The notes: a model not told the origin generated them from the sequence alone. Shown: positions 21,720 to 30,891, numbered from the stretch's first letter. The stretch: 38,661 nucleotides of DNA from Oscillospiraceae bacterium (GCA_017829005.1 JAGAJF010000050.1:1-38661); one strand, 5' to 3'. Translations and numbers: made by a program.

Positions 21720-23168
21720 TTAGCCGAGAATAGAATCTCTGGAAGCAGCCCAGGCAGCGTTAACGTCAGCAGCGATCTTGTCATATTCCTCTCTGCCCTG
21801 ACCGTTGAATGCAGCCTCAGCCATTCTGAACTTGTAGTTTGTGGAAGCGTCGCCCCAAGGATCAACCTCGGAAGCCTTAGCTATCTCGTCCCACTTGCCG
21901 ATGAGGTCAGCAGGAGTGGGGTTCTCAACGAAGAGCTGTACGCCCAGCTCGTCAAAGGAGGAAAGGGTCTCAGGCATTGCAGCTCCCTTGAGACCGGAGA
22001 TCTCGCCCTCGTTCTGAGCAAATCCTGAATCTGTGCAGAACCATTCTGCATAAGCCATAGCAGCGTCAAGGTTTGAGGAATTCTTGTTAACGCTCATCAT
22101 ATAGTCGTTGGAAGAAACGGAATAGATCTTGCCGTCAATGCTGTTGGGGAAGGGCATATATCCGACATCGGCAGGATCTGCGCCTACCTGAACAGCAGCC
22201 TCCTGGAACTGGCTGATAGCCCAGGAACCGAGAACCATTGTAGCGATCTTGCCCTGTGCGAATGCGGGCTTGCAGCCCTCCCAGTCAGTTGTCATAGGAT
22301 CTTCCTCGTGGAGAGTGGGATCGGCATAGATGTCAAAAAGTGTGCCGTAAACAGCGTCATAGGGGCTGCCCTTTGAGAAGAGATCGTTCTTTTCGGTAAG
22401 GAGCTTGGTGTTGTAATCGGGATCGCCGGAAGCACCTACTACGAGAGACTGCCACTGAGTAATACACCAGCTTGCGTTATAGTTGGTGTAGTAGGGTATA
22501 GCGTCGGTGTTCTGTTCGATCTGCTTGAGGCAGGAGAGGAACTCCTCTGTAGTTGTGGGGAGAGTTGTAATTCCTGCGTCAGCCCATACCTTCTTGTTGT
22601 AGAGGATACCCGAAGCTGTACCGCCTGTAGGAAGTGCATAAACCTGACCGTCAACGCTGTAGTTTTCCAGCCAGTAGTATTTCTGAGAAAGCTCGTCATA
22701 GGAGCCGAAGGGAGCGAAGAAGTTGGGAAGATCTGCCTGCTTGAGAGCCTGAGGAGTCATAACAACATCACCGTAGTTGTCGGACTGCATCATTGTAGCG
22801 ATGTCATCTGCATAGTTTGTAAAGGACTGATACTCAACTGTTACATTAGGATAAAGAGCGTTGAAGCCTTCGGTGAGCTTAGCCATTGTGCCGTCCTGAT
22901 CTCTGTCGGTGCGGTGGTGAAGTACCTTGATGGTGCCGCTCAGCTCTCCTGTGCTCTCGCCTGCGGGAGCAGCATCGCCGTTACCGGGAGCAGCATCGCC
23001 GTTATCGGCAGCAGCTGTTTCGCCGCCTGCAGCAGCGGTAGTCTCGCCTGCGGGAGCGCTTGTTGTCTCGCCGCCCTGGTTTGCACTGCCTCCGCAAGCG
23101 GTAAGAACTGTTCCTGCCATTACAACTGCGGCGCACATAGCTGCCGTTCTCTTAAACTTTGTGTTCAT
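21720..23168 (-). CDS. Carbohydrate ABC transporter substrate-binding lipoprotein
   Basis: 482 residues. Type II signal peptide with lipobox VLTAC (Cys25), then a low-complexity Gly/Ala/Thr tether to about residue 85 (repeated GNGDAAP). The mature domain is a family-1 sugar-binding protein: IKVLHHRTDRDQDGTMAKL, NFGDVVM-like segment, LPTGGTASGILYNKKVWADAGI, and SWAISQFQEAA. The substrate cannot be deduced. The ATG at 23168 has GGAGG 9-10 nt upstream. The first gene of the operon, it is divergent from a LacI regulator that probably controls it. Confidence 0.92.
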   Translation of the reverse strand: MNTKFKRTAAMCAAVVMAGTVLTACGGSANQGGETTSAPAGETTAAAGGETAAADNGDAAPGNGDAAPAGESTGELSGTIKVLHHRTDRDQDGTMAKLTEGFNALYPNVTVEYQSFTNYADDIATMMQSDNYGDVVMTPQALKQADLPNFFAPFGSYDELSQKYYWLENYSVDGQVYALPTGGTASGILYNKKVWADAGITTLPTTTEEFLSCLKQIEQNTDAIPYYTNYNASWCITQWQSLVVGASGDPDYNTKLLTEKNDLFSKGSPYDAVYGTLFDIYADPTLHEEDPMTTDWEGCKPAFAQGKIATMVLGSWAISQFQEAAVQVGADPADVGYMPFPNSIDGKIYSVSSNDYMMSVNKNSSNLDAAMAYAEWFCTDSGFAQNEGEISGLKGAAMPETLSSFDELGVQLFVENPTPADLIGKWDEIAKASEVDPWGDASTNYKFRMAEAAFNGQGREEYDKIAADVNAAWAASRDSILG

Positions 23169-23237
23169 TTTAATGACCTCCATTAAAAATTTAGCATTGT
23201 GTGTTATTCATTGCCTGTGGTTTTCTGCGATAGTTTC

Positions 23238-23265
23238 ATTATAGATAATTTCAGTGATAAGTCAA
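23238..23265 (-). promoter_or_regulatory. Promoter of the sugar ABC operon
   Basis: On the minus strand TTGACT (23260-23265), a 16-bp spacer and TATAAT (23238-23243). It leaves a leader of about 65 nt before the binding-protein ATG. Confidence 0.7.
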
Positions 23266-23606
23266 GCAAAAAACTAAATAGCGGCATTTCACACAGCAGG
23301 ATTTTGTTAGCTTTGTAAATATTTCACAAACATAAGAAAATTATCACAAATATTTGTTTGTAATAACAAATATAGAACACTCTAATTGTGAATTATGACC
23401 GAATAAATTAACATCTTTTTTGAAAATATAAATTTTTGACATAATAAGAAAACGATTGCACGTCCTGTATTTATATTCAAGAAATATTATATTCACATAA
23501 AGTTAAGAAATTAAAACTAAATTAGTCTTGAGAATAGGCTAACAAAATGAAAACACGGCAAATTTTAGCCTGAAAAACGTTTACTAAATTAAGCTAAAAA
23601 TAGTGC

Positions 23607-23635
23607 TTGAAAAGTTCGGGATAATATGCTAAAAT
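23607..23635 (+). promoter_or_regulatory. Promoter of the lacI-like gene
   Basis: TTGAAA (23607-23612), a 17-bp spacer and TAAAAT (23630-23635) with TGC before the -10. The AAACGTTT dyad lies about 20 bp upstream, well placed for autoregulation. Confidence 0.65.
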
Positions 23636-23681
23636 TAGTTTGTAAATTTACTCTGAGACAGCGCGCGGGAGGCGAAAAAAC

Positions 23682-24692
23682 TTGGCAAAAAGCGTAACTA
23701 TGCGTGATATAGCGGCAAAGCTGGGAATAAGCGTGGTATCGGTGTCAAAAGCGTTTTCGGGGCAGAGCGGCGTCAGCGAGGAGCTGAGGCAGAAAATACT
23801 CAGGACCGCCGAAATAATGGGCTATAAATATGGTACCGAAGCGAAAAAGAAAAAGACCCTCAGCGGAAATATCGGTATCATCGTAGCCGAGCGGTATATG
23901 TCGGAAAACTCCTTTTACTTTAAATTTATGCGTGGCATATCCACAGCTCTCCAGCAGCGCAAGCATTACGCATTTTTCCATACTCTCACCTCGGGCAACG
24001 AGGAAAAAGCGGTGCTCCCCGATATTTTTTTTCACCAGAGGGTAGACGGTATTATTATCTTAGGACAGATATCCGATAAATATATAAACGCCGTTTTAAA
24101 CACCAAAATTCCCGTGGTGTTCCTTGATTTTTACAATCAGCTCACCGCCGAGAGCTGTGTGGTAGGCGACAGCTTCTATGCGACCTACGAGCTTACCAAT
24201 TACCTTATCGACAACGGTCATCGTGAGATAGCCTTTGTGGGCAATATCCACGCCACCAGCAGTATCCAGGACAGATATTTAGGCTATGCCAAATCCCTTA
24301 TCGAGCATAATATCCGCCTTTCGGACTACTATATCATAAGCGACAGAAATGCGGAAACAGGCGAATTTATCCCCCTTGAGCTGCCCATAGTAATGCCCAC
24401 CGCCTTTGTCTGCAACTGTGACGAGACAGCAAGCAGACTTATTGCACTGCTTGCCGAAAAGGGCTATCGTGTACCCGATGATATTTCTGTAACAGGCTTT
24501 GACAATTCGGTCTACAGCAGCATAACCGTCCCCAACATCACCACCTTTGAGGTAAATACGGAAAAAATGTCAACCATAGCCGTAGACGCCCTGCTTTCAA
24601 AGATAAAGACCCCCTCCGAGCAGATAGGAATGATACAGGTCAAGGGAAAGATAATCTTCAAGGACACTGTTGCGTCACTGAATTTTAAATAA
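23682..24692 (+). CDS. LacI-family transcriptional regulator
   Basis: 336 residues. N-terminal LacI helix-turn-helix with hinge: VTMRDIAAKLGISVVSVSKAFSGQSGVSEELRQKI, then the sugar-binding core (GIIVAERYMSENSFYFKFMRGI, VDGIIILGQ, DNGHREIAFVGN, DISVTGFDNSVYSSITVPNITTFEV). The recognition helix has SVVSVSKAF rather than the more common SxxTVSRxL. Start is TTG with GGGAGG 9 nt upstream; the ATG at 23700 would cut into the HTH. It presumably represses the divergent sugar transporter until its sugar binds. Confidence 0.92.
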   Translation: MAKSVTMRDIAAKLGISVVSVSKAFSGQSGVSEELRQKILRTAEIMGYKYGTEAKKKKTLSGNIGIIVAERYMSENSFYFKFMRGISTALQQRKHYAFFHTLTSGNEEKAVLPDIFFHQRVDGIIILGQISDKYINAVLNTKIPVVFLDFYNQLTAESCVVGDSFYATYELTNYLIDNGHREIAFVGNIHATSSIQDRYLGYAKSLIEHNIRLSDYYIISDRNAETGEFIPLELPIVMPTAFVCNCDETASRLIALLAEKGYRVPDDISVTGFDNSVYSSITVPNITTFEVNTEKMSTIAVDALLSKIKTPSEQIGMIQVKGKIIFKDTVASLNFK

Positions 24693-24741
24693 AAAATTCC
24701 GCCTCAATACAGCACATAAAGCCGTATTGAGGCGGATATTT
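24691..24741. terminator. Bidirectional terminator between convergent lacI-like and baiN-like genes
   Basis: A perfect 12-bp stem CCGCCTCAATAC/GTATTGAGGCGG (24699-24710, 24724-24735). AAAAAATT on the left gives a minus-strand T tract; ATATTTTAT follows on the right. Confidence 0.82.
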
Positions 24742-24743
24742 TA

Positions 24744-25973
24744 TCACATATTTATTCCTGCGGCATAGCCCGTAGAAAAAGCTATCTGTAAATTAAAGCC
24801 ACCCGTGTAAGCGTCAACATCAATGACCTCTCCCGCAAAATAAAGCCCCTTGACTATCTTTGACTCCATAGTTTTGGGATTTATCTCGCTGACATTCACG
24901 CCGCCTCCCGTAACGATAGCCTCGTCAATGGAACGAAAATCCTTGATAGTCACCGTCAGATTTTTAAGCAGATGTAAAAGCTCCGTCCGTTCTTTCTTTG
25001 ATATCTGATTGACCTTCTTTTCGCCGGGGATGCCCGAAAGCCTTACAATAACGGGAATAAGCTTTGCGGGCAAAAGCTTTCCCAGACTGTTGATAAAATC
25101 CCTGTTGGCATTTTCGGCGAAATCCCTTTGCAGCCTGCTGTCAAGAGTTTTTTCGTCTAAAGCGGGCTTTAAGTCGATAATAAGCCTGTATCTGCCCCGC
25201 TCCATTTTCCGTATATGCCCCGAAGCGGATAATACCAGAGGTCCCGACACTCCGAAATGGGTAAACAGCATTTCTCCCATTTCCGAGAAAAGCTTTTTGC
25301 CGTCAGAGCTGTCCAGAAGAGTGAGGGTAACATTTTTCAGGGAAAGCCCCATAGCCTCCCTGCACCAATCCTCCTCGCTCACCATAGGAACAAGTGAGGG
25401 ACGAAGGGGAATGACCTTGTGACCAAGCTCCTTTGCGAACCGATAACCGTCCCCGTCCGAACCCGTTTTCGGATAGGAGCGTCCCCCCGAAGCGATAAGC
25501 ACCGAATTTGCGTGATAAGCCGCACCATCGGCAGCAACTCCCGTAACAGCGCCGTTTTCCGTAATAATTCTCGTGACTTTTGCATTTTTGACGGTTATCC
25601 TGTCCGACCGCTCCTTGATAGCCCTCTCGAAAGCGATAACAATATCCTCCGCCCTGTCGCTTACGGGAAATACTCTGTTGCCCCGTTCTGTTTTAAGGGG
25701 AACGCCAAGATTTTCAAAAAAGCTCATAGTGTCCGAGCAGTCAAATGCGGCATAGGAGGAATAGAGAAATCTGCCGTTGCAGGGAATATTTGCAAAAAAA
25801 TCCTCTTTGATGCAGTTATTCGTAACATTGCAGCGACCCTTTCCCGTAATGAGGAGCTTTTTACCCACACGTGGATTTTTCTCAAAAAGGATAACGGATT
25901 TTCCGTAATCTGCTGCCGTCACCGCCGCCATAAGCCCCGCAGCGCCGCCGCCTATAATAATGCAGTCTGCCAT
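24744..25973 (-). CDS. BaiN/HI0933-family FAD-dependent flavoprotein
   Basis: 409 residues. N-terminal FAD-binding GGGAAG (8-13), family motif KKLLITGKGRCNVTN, middle ASGGRSYPKTGSDGDGY, and C-terminal VTGGGVNVSEINPKTMESKIVKGLYFAGEVIDVDAYTGGFNLQ, a hallmark of this family (YhiN). BaiN in Clostridium reduces bile acid intermediates; most family members are uncharacterised NAD(P)/FAD oxidoreductases. Last gene of the long minus-strand run. A specific substrate cannot be assigned. Confidence 0.9.
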   Translation of the reverse strand: MADCIIIGGGAAGLMAAVTAADYGKSVILFEKNPRVGKKLLITGKGRCNVTNNCIKEDFFANIPCNGRFLYSSYAAFDCSDTMSFFENLGVPLKTERGNRVFPVSDRAEDIVIAFERAIKERSDRITVKNAKVTRIITENGAVTGVAADGAAYHANSVLIASGGRSYPKTGSDGDGYRFAKELGHKVIPLRPSLVPMVSEEDWCREAMGLSLKNVTLTLLDSSDGKKLFSEMGEMLFTHFGVSGPLVLSASGHIRKMERGRYRLIIDLKPALDEKTLDSRLQRDFAENANRDFINSLGKLLPAKLIPVIVRLSGIPGEKKVNQISKKERTELLHLLKNLTVTIKDFRSIDEAIVTGGGVNVSEINPKTMESKIVKGLYFAGEVIDVDAYTGGFNLQIAFSTGYAAGINM

Positions 25974-25994
25974 AAAAAATGCTGCCTTTCGAAT

Positions 25995-26525
25995 TTATTT
26001 TGTAATTTCCGAGCCTTCCGTCAGAGGAGCCTTGCAGTAGCTGCACCTTTTGCCCTCTGCACTTCCGGTCACCCTGTTAGATGCGCCGCAGCTCCTGCAG
26101 GTAACGAACCGATAGCCGTTAATGAGCCTCAGTCCGCCCTTGTCCCGGGATAAAATTTTTACCCTGCCCTCAGCTCTGTCAATGTAAATATTGTTCAGAT
26201 AATCCTTGTCAATAAGCTCCTCAAGCTCTCTCACAGCCTGCTCAAGAGGAATGTTCATAGTCCTTGCGATATCCGAAAGCACCGATTCGGGCTTGTCCGC
26301 AAGGCACATAGCATAGACCTCTGCACGATTCCGAAGCTTTCTCTTGTGCTTGGAGGAAAGTATCATAGCAATGCCGATACCGAGACAAGCGCAGCCGAAC
26401 GGAACATTATCTCTGTGTTCCACTCTTGCGGCGCTGGCAAATATTCCAAGCACGCAGAAAGCCGACCACAGCACACCAACCGTCATAAGAGCCTTTTCAA
26501 AAAATAACCCGATAAGCTTTTTCAT
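25995..26525 (-). CDS. Small membrane protein with winged-helix and zinc-ribbon regions, unknown
   Basis: 176 residues. Two membrane segments near residues 12-33 and 42-57, a basic KHKRKLRNR stretch, then a region resembling a PCI-type winged helix (ESVLSDIARTMNIPLEQAVRELEELIDKDYLNNIYID). A C-terminal zinc ribbon with CRSC and CSYC pairs follows (about residues 142-162). It may be a membrane-tethered nucleic-acid- or protein-binding protein. No family name can be assigned with certainty. ATG start, 15 nt after the regulator gene. Confidence 0.65.
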   Translation of the reverse strand: MKKLIGLFFEKALMTVGVLWSAFCVLGIFASAARVEHRDNVPFGCACLGIGIAMILSSKHKRKLRNRAEVYAMCLADKPESVLSDIARTMNIPLEQAVRELEELIDKDYLNNIYIDRAEGRVKILSRDKGGLRLINGYRFVTCRSCGASNRVTGSAEGKRCSYCKAPLTEGSEITK

Positions 26526-26540
26526 CTCACCACTCCCGAA

Positions 26541-27419
26541 TTATAAGCTAAAATCCTTGTCATCGGTTTTTTCGTAGACCTCGTATCTCTCCCAAATTTC
26601 CTCAAGCCGCTCGAAATTCTTGGAAACATACTCCTGCTTTCTCATACCCACCGCCGAGATAAGTGCATTTATAAGGCTCATAGGAGCCACAAGTGAATCC
26701 GCAAAGGAAGCCATATCGCTGTGTGCCAGCAGCAGATGATCCGCATACTGAGCCAGAGGAGAAGCCTTGCTGTCGGTAATTGCAATGACCCTTGCGCCGT
26801 TCTCGTGAGCGTATCTGAATGCTTTAACGGTGTGCTTTGAATATCTGGGGAAGCTTACGCCTATCATAATGTCCCCCTCGCCGATACCGAGAATTTGCTC
26901 GAACATTTCGCTTGTACTTGTGGTGTGGATAATTTTAACGTTGTCAAACATAATGTTAAAGTAGAAAACGATAAAACGAGCCAGCACCGAAGCCGACCTT
27001 GCACCGATAACGTAAATGTTCTTAGCGGCAACAAGAGCATCAACAGTAGTGTAGAAGCTGTCCTTGTCAATTTCCTCAAGAGTCTTTCTTATCTGCTCGA
27101 TGTCGAAATTCAGAACTCTGTTAAGAACGTCCTCGCCTGCAAGCTGATCGTTCATCACATTCATACGCTGAACGGTGGTAAGCTTGTTGCTGGTAAATTC
27201 CTTCAAAGCCTTCTGCATTTCGGGATAGCCCTCAAAGCCCAGCTCCGTAGCGAAGCGTACAACGGTAGATTCGCTGACGCCCACGATATTTCCCAGCTTT
27301 GAAGCAGTCATAAAAGCCGCCTTGTCGTAGTGACCGAGAATGTATTCGGCGATTTTCTTGTGACCCTTGGATAATTTCGGAAGTCTTTCCGTAAGCATAG
27401 CAGGCAGATTATTCTGCAT
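26541..27419 (-). CDS. RpiR/MurR-family regulator with SIS domain
   Basis: 292 residues. N-terminal RpiR-type HTH (LSKGHKKIAEYILGHYDKAAFMTASKLGNIVGVSESTVVRFATELGFEGYPEMQ) and a C-terminal SIS sugar-phosphate domain (KNIYVIGARSASVLARFIVFYFN, GDIMIGVSFPRYSKHTVKAF, VIAITDSKASPLAQYAD). Such regulators sense phosphosugars. No sugar gene is beside it in this run, so its target is unclear. The ATG at 27419 is preferred (GAGGGG 6 nt upstream); a TTG at 27437 is in frame. Confidence 0.88.
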   Translation of the reverse strand: MQNNLPAMLTERLPKLSKGHKKIAEYILGHYDKAAFMTASKLGNIVGVSESTVVRFATELGFEGYPEMQKALKEFTSNKLTTVQRMNVMNDQLAGEDVLNRVLNFDIEQIRKTLEEIDKDSFYTTVDALVAAKNIYVIGARSASVLARFIVFYFNIMFDNVKIIHTTSTSEMFEQILGIGEGDIMIGVSFPRYSKHTVKAFRYAHENGARVIAITDSKASPLAQYADHLLLAHSDMASFADSLVAPMSLINALISAVGMRKQEYVSKNFERLEEIWERYEVYEKTDDKDFSL

Positions 27420-27457
27420 ATTAAGCCCCTCTTTCAATTCATTTTTTATGATATATA

Positions 27458-27664
27458 TTATTCATCCCAAAGGGAATTTTGAAGCGATAAAATTTCCTTT
27501 CTCCGCATTTGGGTGGCAATGTCATCGGTAATATAAACATCATTTGAAAGGATAATAACATCACCCTCACGACAGTCCTTGACCATATCCGAGGAAACGG
27601 TAAATTCTCCGCTGTCGCCCGAAATGACCGCCATATCACCTTGCACCTTTTCAAGAATAAGCAT
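27458..27664 (-). CDS. DUF3006-family protein
   Basis: 68 residues, short beta-rich protein (EKVQGDMAVISGDSGEFTVSSDMV ... REGDVIIL) matching the small DUF3006 family. Its ATG overlaps the stop of the metallo-beta-lactamase-fold gene by one base (TAATG), so the two are translationally coupled. DUF3006 genes often sit next to ComEC-like hydrolases in Firmicutes. Function unknown. Confidence 0.75.
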   Translation of the reverse strand: MLILEKVQGDMAVISGDSGEFTVSSDMVKDCREGDVIILSNDVYITDDIATQMRRKEILSLQNSLWDE

Positions 27665-28659
27665 TATGAACCGCCTCCCTGTTTAGAAACATACAGCCTT
27701 TCGCCGTCGGAATAAACGGAAACAGCACCGCAAAGGTCTGTTCGGTAAATGCTGCCCGTGTATTTCTCCAGCCTGTCCAGCGTCTCCTCGTGAGGGTGAC
27801 CGTAGGAATTGCCCTCGCCGCAGGAGATAACGCAAAGCCTCGGCGTAATTTTCTCAAGCAACTTATCCGAAGATGAGGACGAGCTTCCGTGATGCCCTGC
27901 CTTGTACGCCGTAACATCAATATCCTGTCCGCTTTTTATCAGCGCCTTTTCCCCGTCCTCGGAGAGATCCCCCGTAAATAGCCAGGAAATGCGGTTGTAG
28001 TCAATTCTCACGCAAACGGAGTAATCATTCAGGTCATCAAACTCTGCCCCGTCAACGGGAGCAAGAATGGTCATGGTCACAGGCAGACCGCCAATTTCCG
28101 CAATGTCATAAACCGTTCCCGCCTTAGCCGCAGTCAGCTTCATACCGCCGTTTTTCACAGCCTTGAGAAAATTCTCATAAACCTTAGTGGTGGGGACCAT
28201 ATTATCGGGCAGCTTCGGAACAATTATCTTCTCAGCCCCAATTTCCGATACCACCTCCGCCATACCGCCGATGTGGTCTGAATGAGGGTGAGTGGCAATG
28301 ATGTAATCAAGTCTCGTAATGCCCCTGTCCTTCAGATAGGAAACCACCTTGCCGCCGTATTCCTTCTCGCCTGCATCAATAAGAACGCTTTTCCCACCTG
28401 CCAAAATGAGGATACTGTCCCCCTGCCCAACGTCAATAACGTGAACCGCAAAATCCCTCGCCTCATCGGGAACAGTTCCCCCATCGGGCATATCGGGGGG
28501 CGTAAAACCAATTGCCTGCTGAACATCACCAAGCGACACCCACCCCGTCTCAATGAGAACGCCGAGACAAATGCCCACGCACATTACCATAATGAGCAAG
28601 GCGGTGGGAAGTATTTTAAGAAGCCTGCTTACCGACCCCGTCTTTTTTCCTTTTGCCAT
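27664..28659 (-). CDS. ComEC/Rec2-like metallo-beta-lactamase-fold hydrolase, membrane-anchored
   Basis: 331 residues. One N-terminal membrane segment (about residues 12-36), then an extracellular MBL domain: DVGQGDSILI, metal motif HPHSDH (His124, His126, Asp128, His129), LFTGDLSEDGE, and KAGHHGSSSSSSDKLLEKI. This matches the stand-alone ComEC C-terminal-domain-like family (ComEC/Rec2-related), which may act as nucleases. It lacks the ComEC channel, so it is not a full uptake protein. The start overlaps the 3' end of ygiQ by 31 nt. Confidence 0.88.
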   Translation of the reverse strand: MAKGKKTGSVSRLLKILPTALLIMVMCVGICLGVLIETGWVSLGDVQQAIGFTPPDMPDGGTVPDEARDFAVHVIDVGQGDSILILAGGKSVLIDAGEKEYGGKVVSYLKDRGITRLDYIIATHPHSDHIGGMAEVVSEIGAEKIIVPKLPDNMVPTTKVYENFLKAVKNGGMKLTAAKAGTVYDIAEIGGLPVTMTILAPVDGAEFDDLNDYSVCVRIDYNRISWLFTGDLSEDGEKALIKSGQDIDVTAYKAGHHGSSSSSSDKLLEKITPRLCVISCGEGNSYGHPHEETLDRLEKYTGSIYRTDLCGAVSVYSDGERLYVSKQGGGS

Positions 28660-30536
28660 CTGTCATTCCTGCCTTTTGAACGGGTATTGTTTCTGCCCGA
28701 AGGTTTTGATTTCGCCGCTTTTTCTCTCAGATAAGCATTGTACTGCTCGTCGGGACGAACAAGACATTCCTTTCCGTTGCCGATAAGGTCGGTGCGGTGC
28801 GCCTTGATAAGCGCCTCAATGCATTTTCTCTGATTTTGGGGACGAAAATATTGAAGCAGCGCCCTCTGCATACCCTTTTCCTCAGCCGTTCTCGGAACAT
28901 ACACCTTTTTCATTGTGTAAGGGTCAAGCCCCGTGTAAAACATACAGGTGGAAATAGTTCCGGGAGTGGGATAAAAATCCTGCACCTGCTCGGGGCGCAT
29001 TTTAAGGCTCTTGAGAAAAAGCGCCAGCTCCACCGCCTCATTCAGCGTGCTTCCGGGGTGAGAGGACATAAGATAGGGAACAAGATACTGCTCCTTGCCG
29101 ATCTTCCCCGTCATTCTGTAAAACTTGTCCTGGAACTTTTTATAAGCCTCAATATGCGGCTTGCCCATCATATCAAGCACCGCCGCCGAACAATGCTCGG
29201 GAGCGACTTTAAGCTGACCGCTCACGTGATGCTCTATAAGCTCACGCATAAACTCCTCGTTCTTATCCTCAATCAGATAATCATATCGAATACCGCTTCT
29301 GATAAATACCTTTTTAACGCCCTTTATCTTCCGAATTTCACGAAGGATATCAAGATACTCGGTGTGATCCACCTCAAGATTTTTGCATGGCTCGGGCGCA
29401 AGACATTTTCTTCCCTTGCAAAGCCCATTTGTCAGCTGATGAGTGCAGGAGGGCGCACGGAAATTTGCCGTAGGACCTCCCACATCGTGAATATACCCCT
29501 TGAAATTCGGCAGCTTTGTCAAAAGCTCCGCTTCCCTGAGAATACTCTCCTTGCTTCTCACCGAAATTCTCCGTCCCTGATGCAGAGCAATGGAGCAGAA
29601 ATTGCAGTTACCGAAGCACCCCCTGTTGTGGGTAATGGAAAACTCCACCTCCTGTATCCCGGGGACGCCGCCCTCCTTCTCGTAAATCGGGTGATAAGTC
29701 CGCATATAAGGCAGCTCATAAACGTGGTCAAGCTCTGGAGTGGTAAGGGAATAAGCAGGAGGGAGCTGCACCAGCATTTTGCTTGTCTGCTTTTGTATAA
29801 TGGTCTTGCCGTATATCTCGTCCTGCCAGTCATATTGTATCTTGCACGCCTTAGCATACTCTTCCTTGTGTTCCCTAACCTGCATAAGGGAAGGACATTC
29901 CGCCGCCCCGTAAGGGGTCTCCCTCGGGTCACAAAGATACGCCGTACCTCTTATATCCCGAAGCTCGGAAATTTTCTCACCCTTCGCAAGCCTTGTGCAA
30001 ATTTCAACTATCTGATGCTCGCTCATTCCGTACATAAGCAGGTCTGCGCCGCTGTCCTCAAGAATAGACGGCCGCACAGCGTCGTCCCAGTAATCATAAT
30101 GAGCAAACCGCCTGAGAGAAGCCTCAAGCCCGCCGATTGCCACAGGCATATCCTTGCCGAAAATACGCTTTATAGCCTGTGAATAAACGATAGTGGCACG
30201 ATCGGGACGCTTTCCCGCCTTGCCTCCTGCTGTGTAAGCGTCATCGGAACGCTTTTTCTTGGCACTTGTGTAATGCGCCACCATGGAGTCAATATTTCCC
30301 CCCGTAATGAGGAAAGCGAATTTGGGCGCACCCAGCTTTTTAAAATCCCTGTCACTTTTCAGGTCGGGCTGAGCAATAATGCCCACAGTAAAGCCCTGAT
30401 CTTCTATCATACGTGAAATAATGGAAATTCCGAAGGAGGGGTGGTCTACATAGCTGTCCCCTGTAATGCAGATAAAGTCAAGCTGCTCTATCCCTCTCTC
30501 ATTCATATCCTCTTTTGAAATTGGTAAAAATGGCAT
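28629..30536 (-). CDS. YgiQ-family radical SAM protein
   Basis: 635 residues. The radical SAM CxxxCxxC motif is in RGCFGNCNFCSIALHQGR. N-terminal B12-binding-like region with DSYVDHPSFGISIISRMIED and AIGGLEASLRRFAHYDYWDD, and C-terminal PEHCS, YLMSSHPGSTLNEAVEL, QDFYPTPGTISTCMFYTG, all family hallmarks. The product is uncharacterised biochemically. The basic KSKPSGRNNTRSKGRNDRW tail is compositionally biased and overlaps the start of the next gene. Confidence 0.93.
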   Translation of the reverse strand: MPFLPISKEDMNERGIEQLDFICITGDSYVDHPSFGISIISRMIEDQGFTVGIIAQPDLKSDRDFKKLGAPKFAFLITGGNIDSMVAHYTSAKKKRSDDAYTAGGKAGKRPDRATIVYSQAIKRIFGKDMPVAIGGLEASLRRFAHYDYWDDAVRPSILEDSGADLLMYGMSEHQIVEICTRLAKGEKISELRDIRGTAYLCDPRETPYGAAECPSLMQVREHKEEYAKACKIQYDWQDEIYGKTIIQKQTSKMLVQLPPAYSLTTPELDHVYELPYMRTYHPIYEKEGGVPGIQEVEFSITHNRGCFGNCNFCSIALHQGRRISVRSKESILREAELLTKLPNFKGYIHDVGGPTANFRAPSCTHQLTNGLCKGRKCLAPEPCKNLEVDHTEYLDILREIRKIKGVKKVFIRSGIRYDYLIEDKNEEFMRELIEHHVSGQLKVAPEHCSAAVLDMMGKPHIEAYKKFQDKFYRMTGKIGKEQYLVPYLMSSHPGSTLNEAVELALFLKSLKMRPEQVQDFYPTPGTISTCMFYTGLDPYTMKKVYVPRTAEEKGMQRALLQYFRPQNQRKCIEALIKAHRTDLIGNGKECLVRPDEQYNAYLREKAAKSKPSGRNNTRSKGRNDRWQKEKRRGR

Positions 30537-30554
30537 ATCATCACCCGATAAAAC

Positions 30555-30866
30555 TTATTTTAAAAATACGAACACAACATAGCTTATAAGCCATATCACA
30601 GCAGTCACTGTCCAGAACGCCATAAATCCCTTGCCTGTAAGTATTTTGGGAATAGCTTTGTCCATATCCTCTTTTTTCACATAGAGATTTGTAATAATGC
30701 TTACGCTGTTTATAAGCATGGACAGGGCAAAGCACAGATAAGGAATATCTGCATTCTGTGTAATGCCGCATAAAAACAGCACCGTCAGCACCGCCGACAA
30801 TAAAAATAAAAAGGGCAGTGCAATAATCGAAATTACTCTCAGCTTGATAAGAGCATTGCGTTCCAT
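30555..30866 (-). CDS. Small integral membrane protein, unknown
   Basis: 103 residues with three predicted membrane segments (about 10-33, 40-60, 80-101). No domain recognised. The ATG at 30866 is preferred because AAGGGAG lies about 11 nt upstream. A second candidate ATG at 30887 has a poor site. The longer open frame reaching 30971 overlaps the upstream gene. It sits between the larger membrane unknown and ygiQ and is probably co-transcribed with both. Confidence 0.6.
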   Translation of the reverse strand: MERNALIKLRVISIIALPFLFLLSAVLTVLFLCGITQNADIPYLCFALSMLINSVSIITNLYVKKEDMDKAIPKILTGKGFMAFWTVTAVIWLISYVVFVFLK

Positions 30867-30891
30867 GTTATCGACATCTCCCTTCATCGGC

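Larger units (their letters stand above)
23169..23681. other. Divergent regulatory region between the sugar ABC operon and its LacI regulator
   Basis: 513 nt, very AT-rich, no gene. It contains both promoters (23238-23265 minus, 23607-23635 plus). Candidate operators are AGAAAACGATTGCA (23447-23460, 12 of 14 positions of the cre consensus on the minus strand) and AAACGTTT within 23572-23585. Other dyads are ACAAATATTTGT (23346-23357), TATTTGTT/AACAAATA (23351-23372) and AGGCTAA/TTAGCCT (23536-23571). Several TTTTAGC/GCTAA words recur. Confidence 0.55.

Noticed and set aside
28797-30182. 461-codon open frame on the plus strand opposite ygiQ
   Set aside because: It lies entirely antisense to a clear YgiQ protein with motif support, and its translation is low-complexity with no recognisable family.
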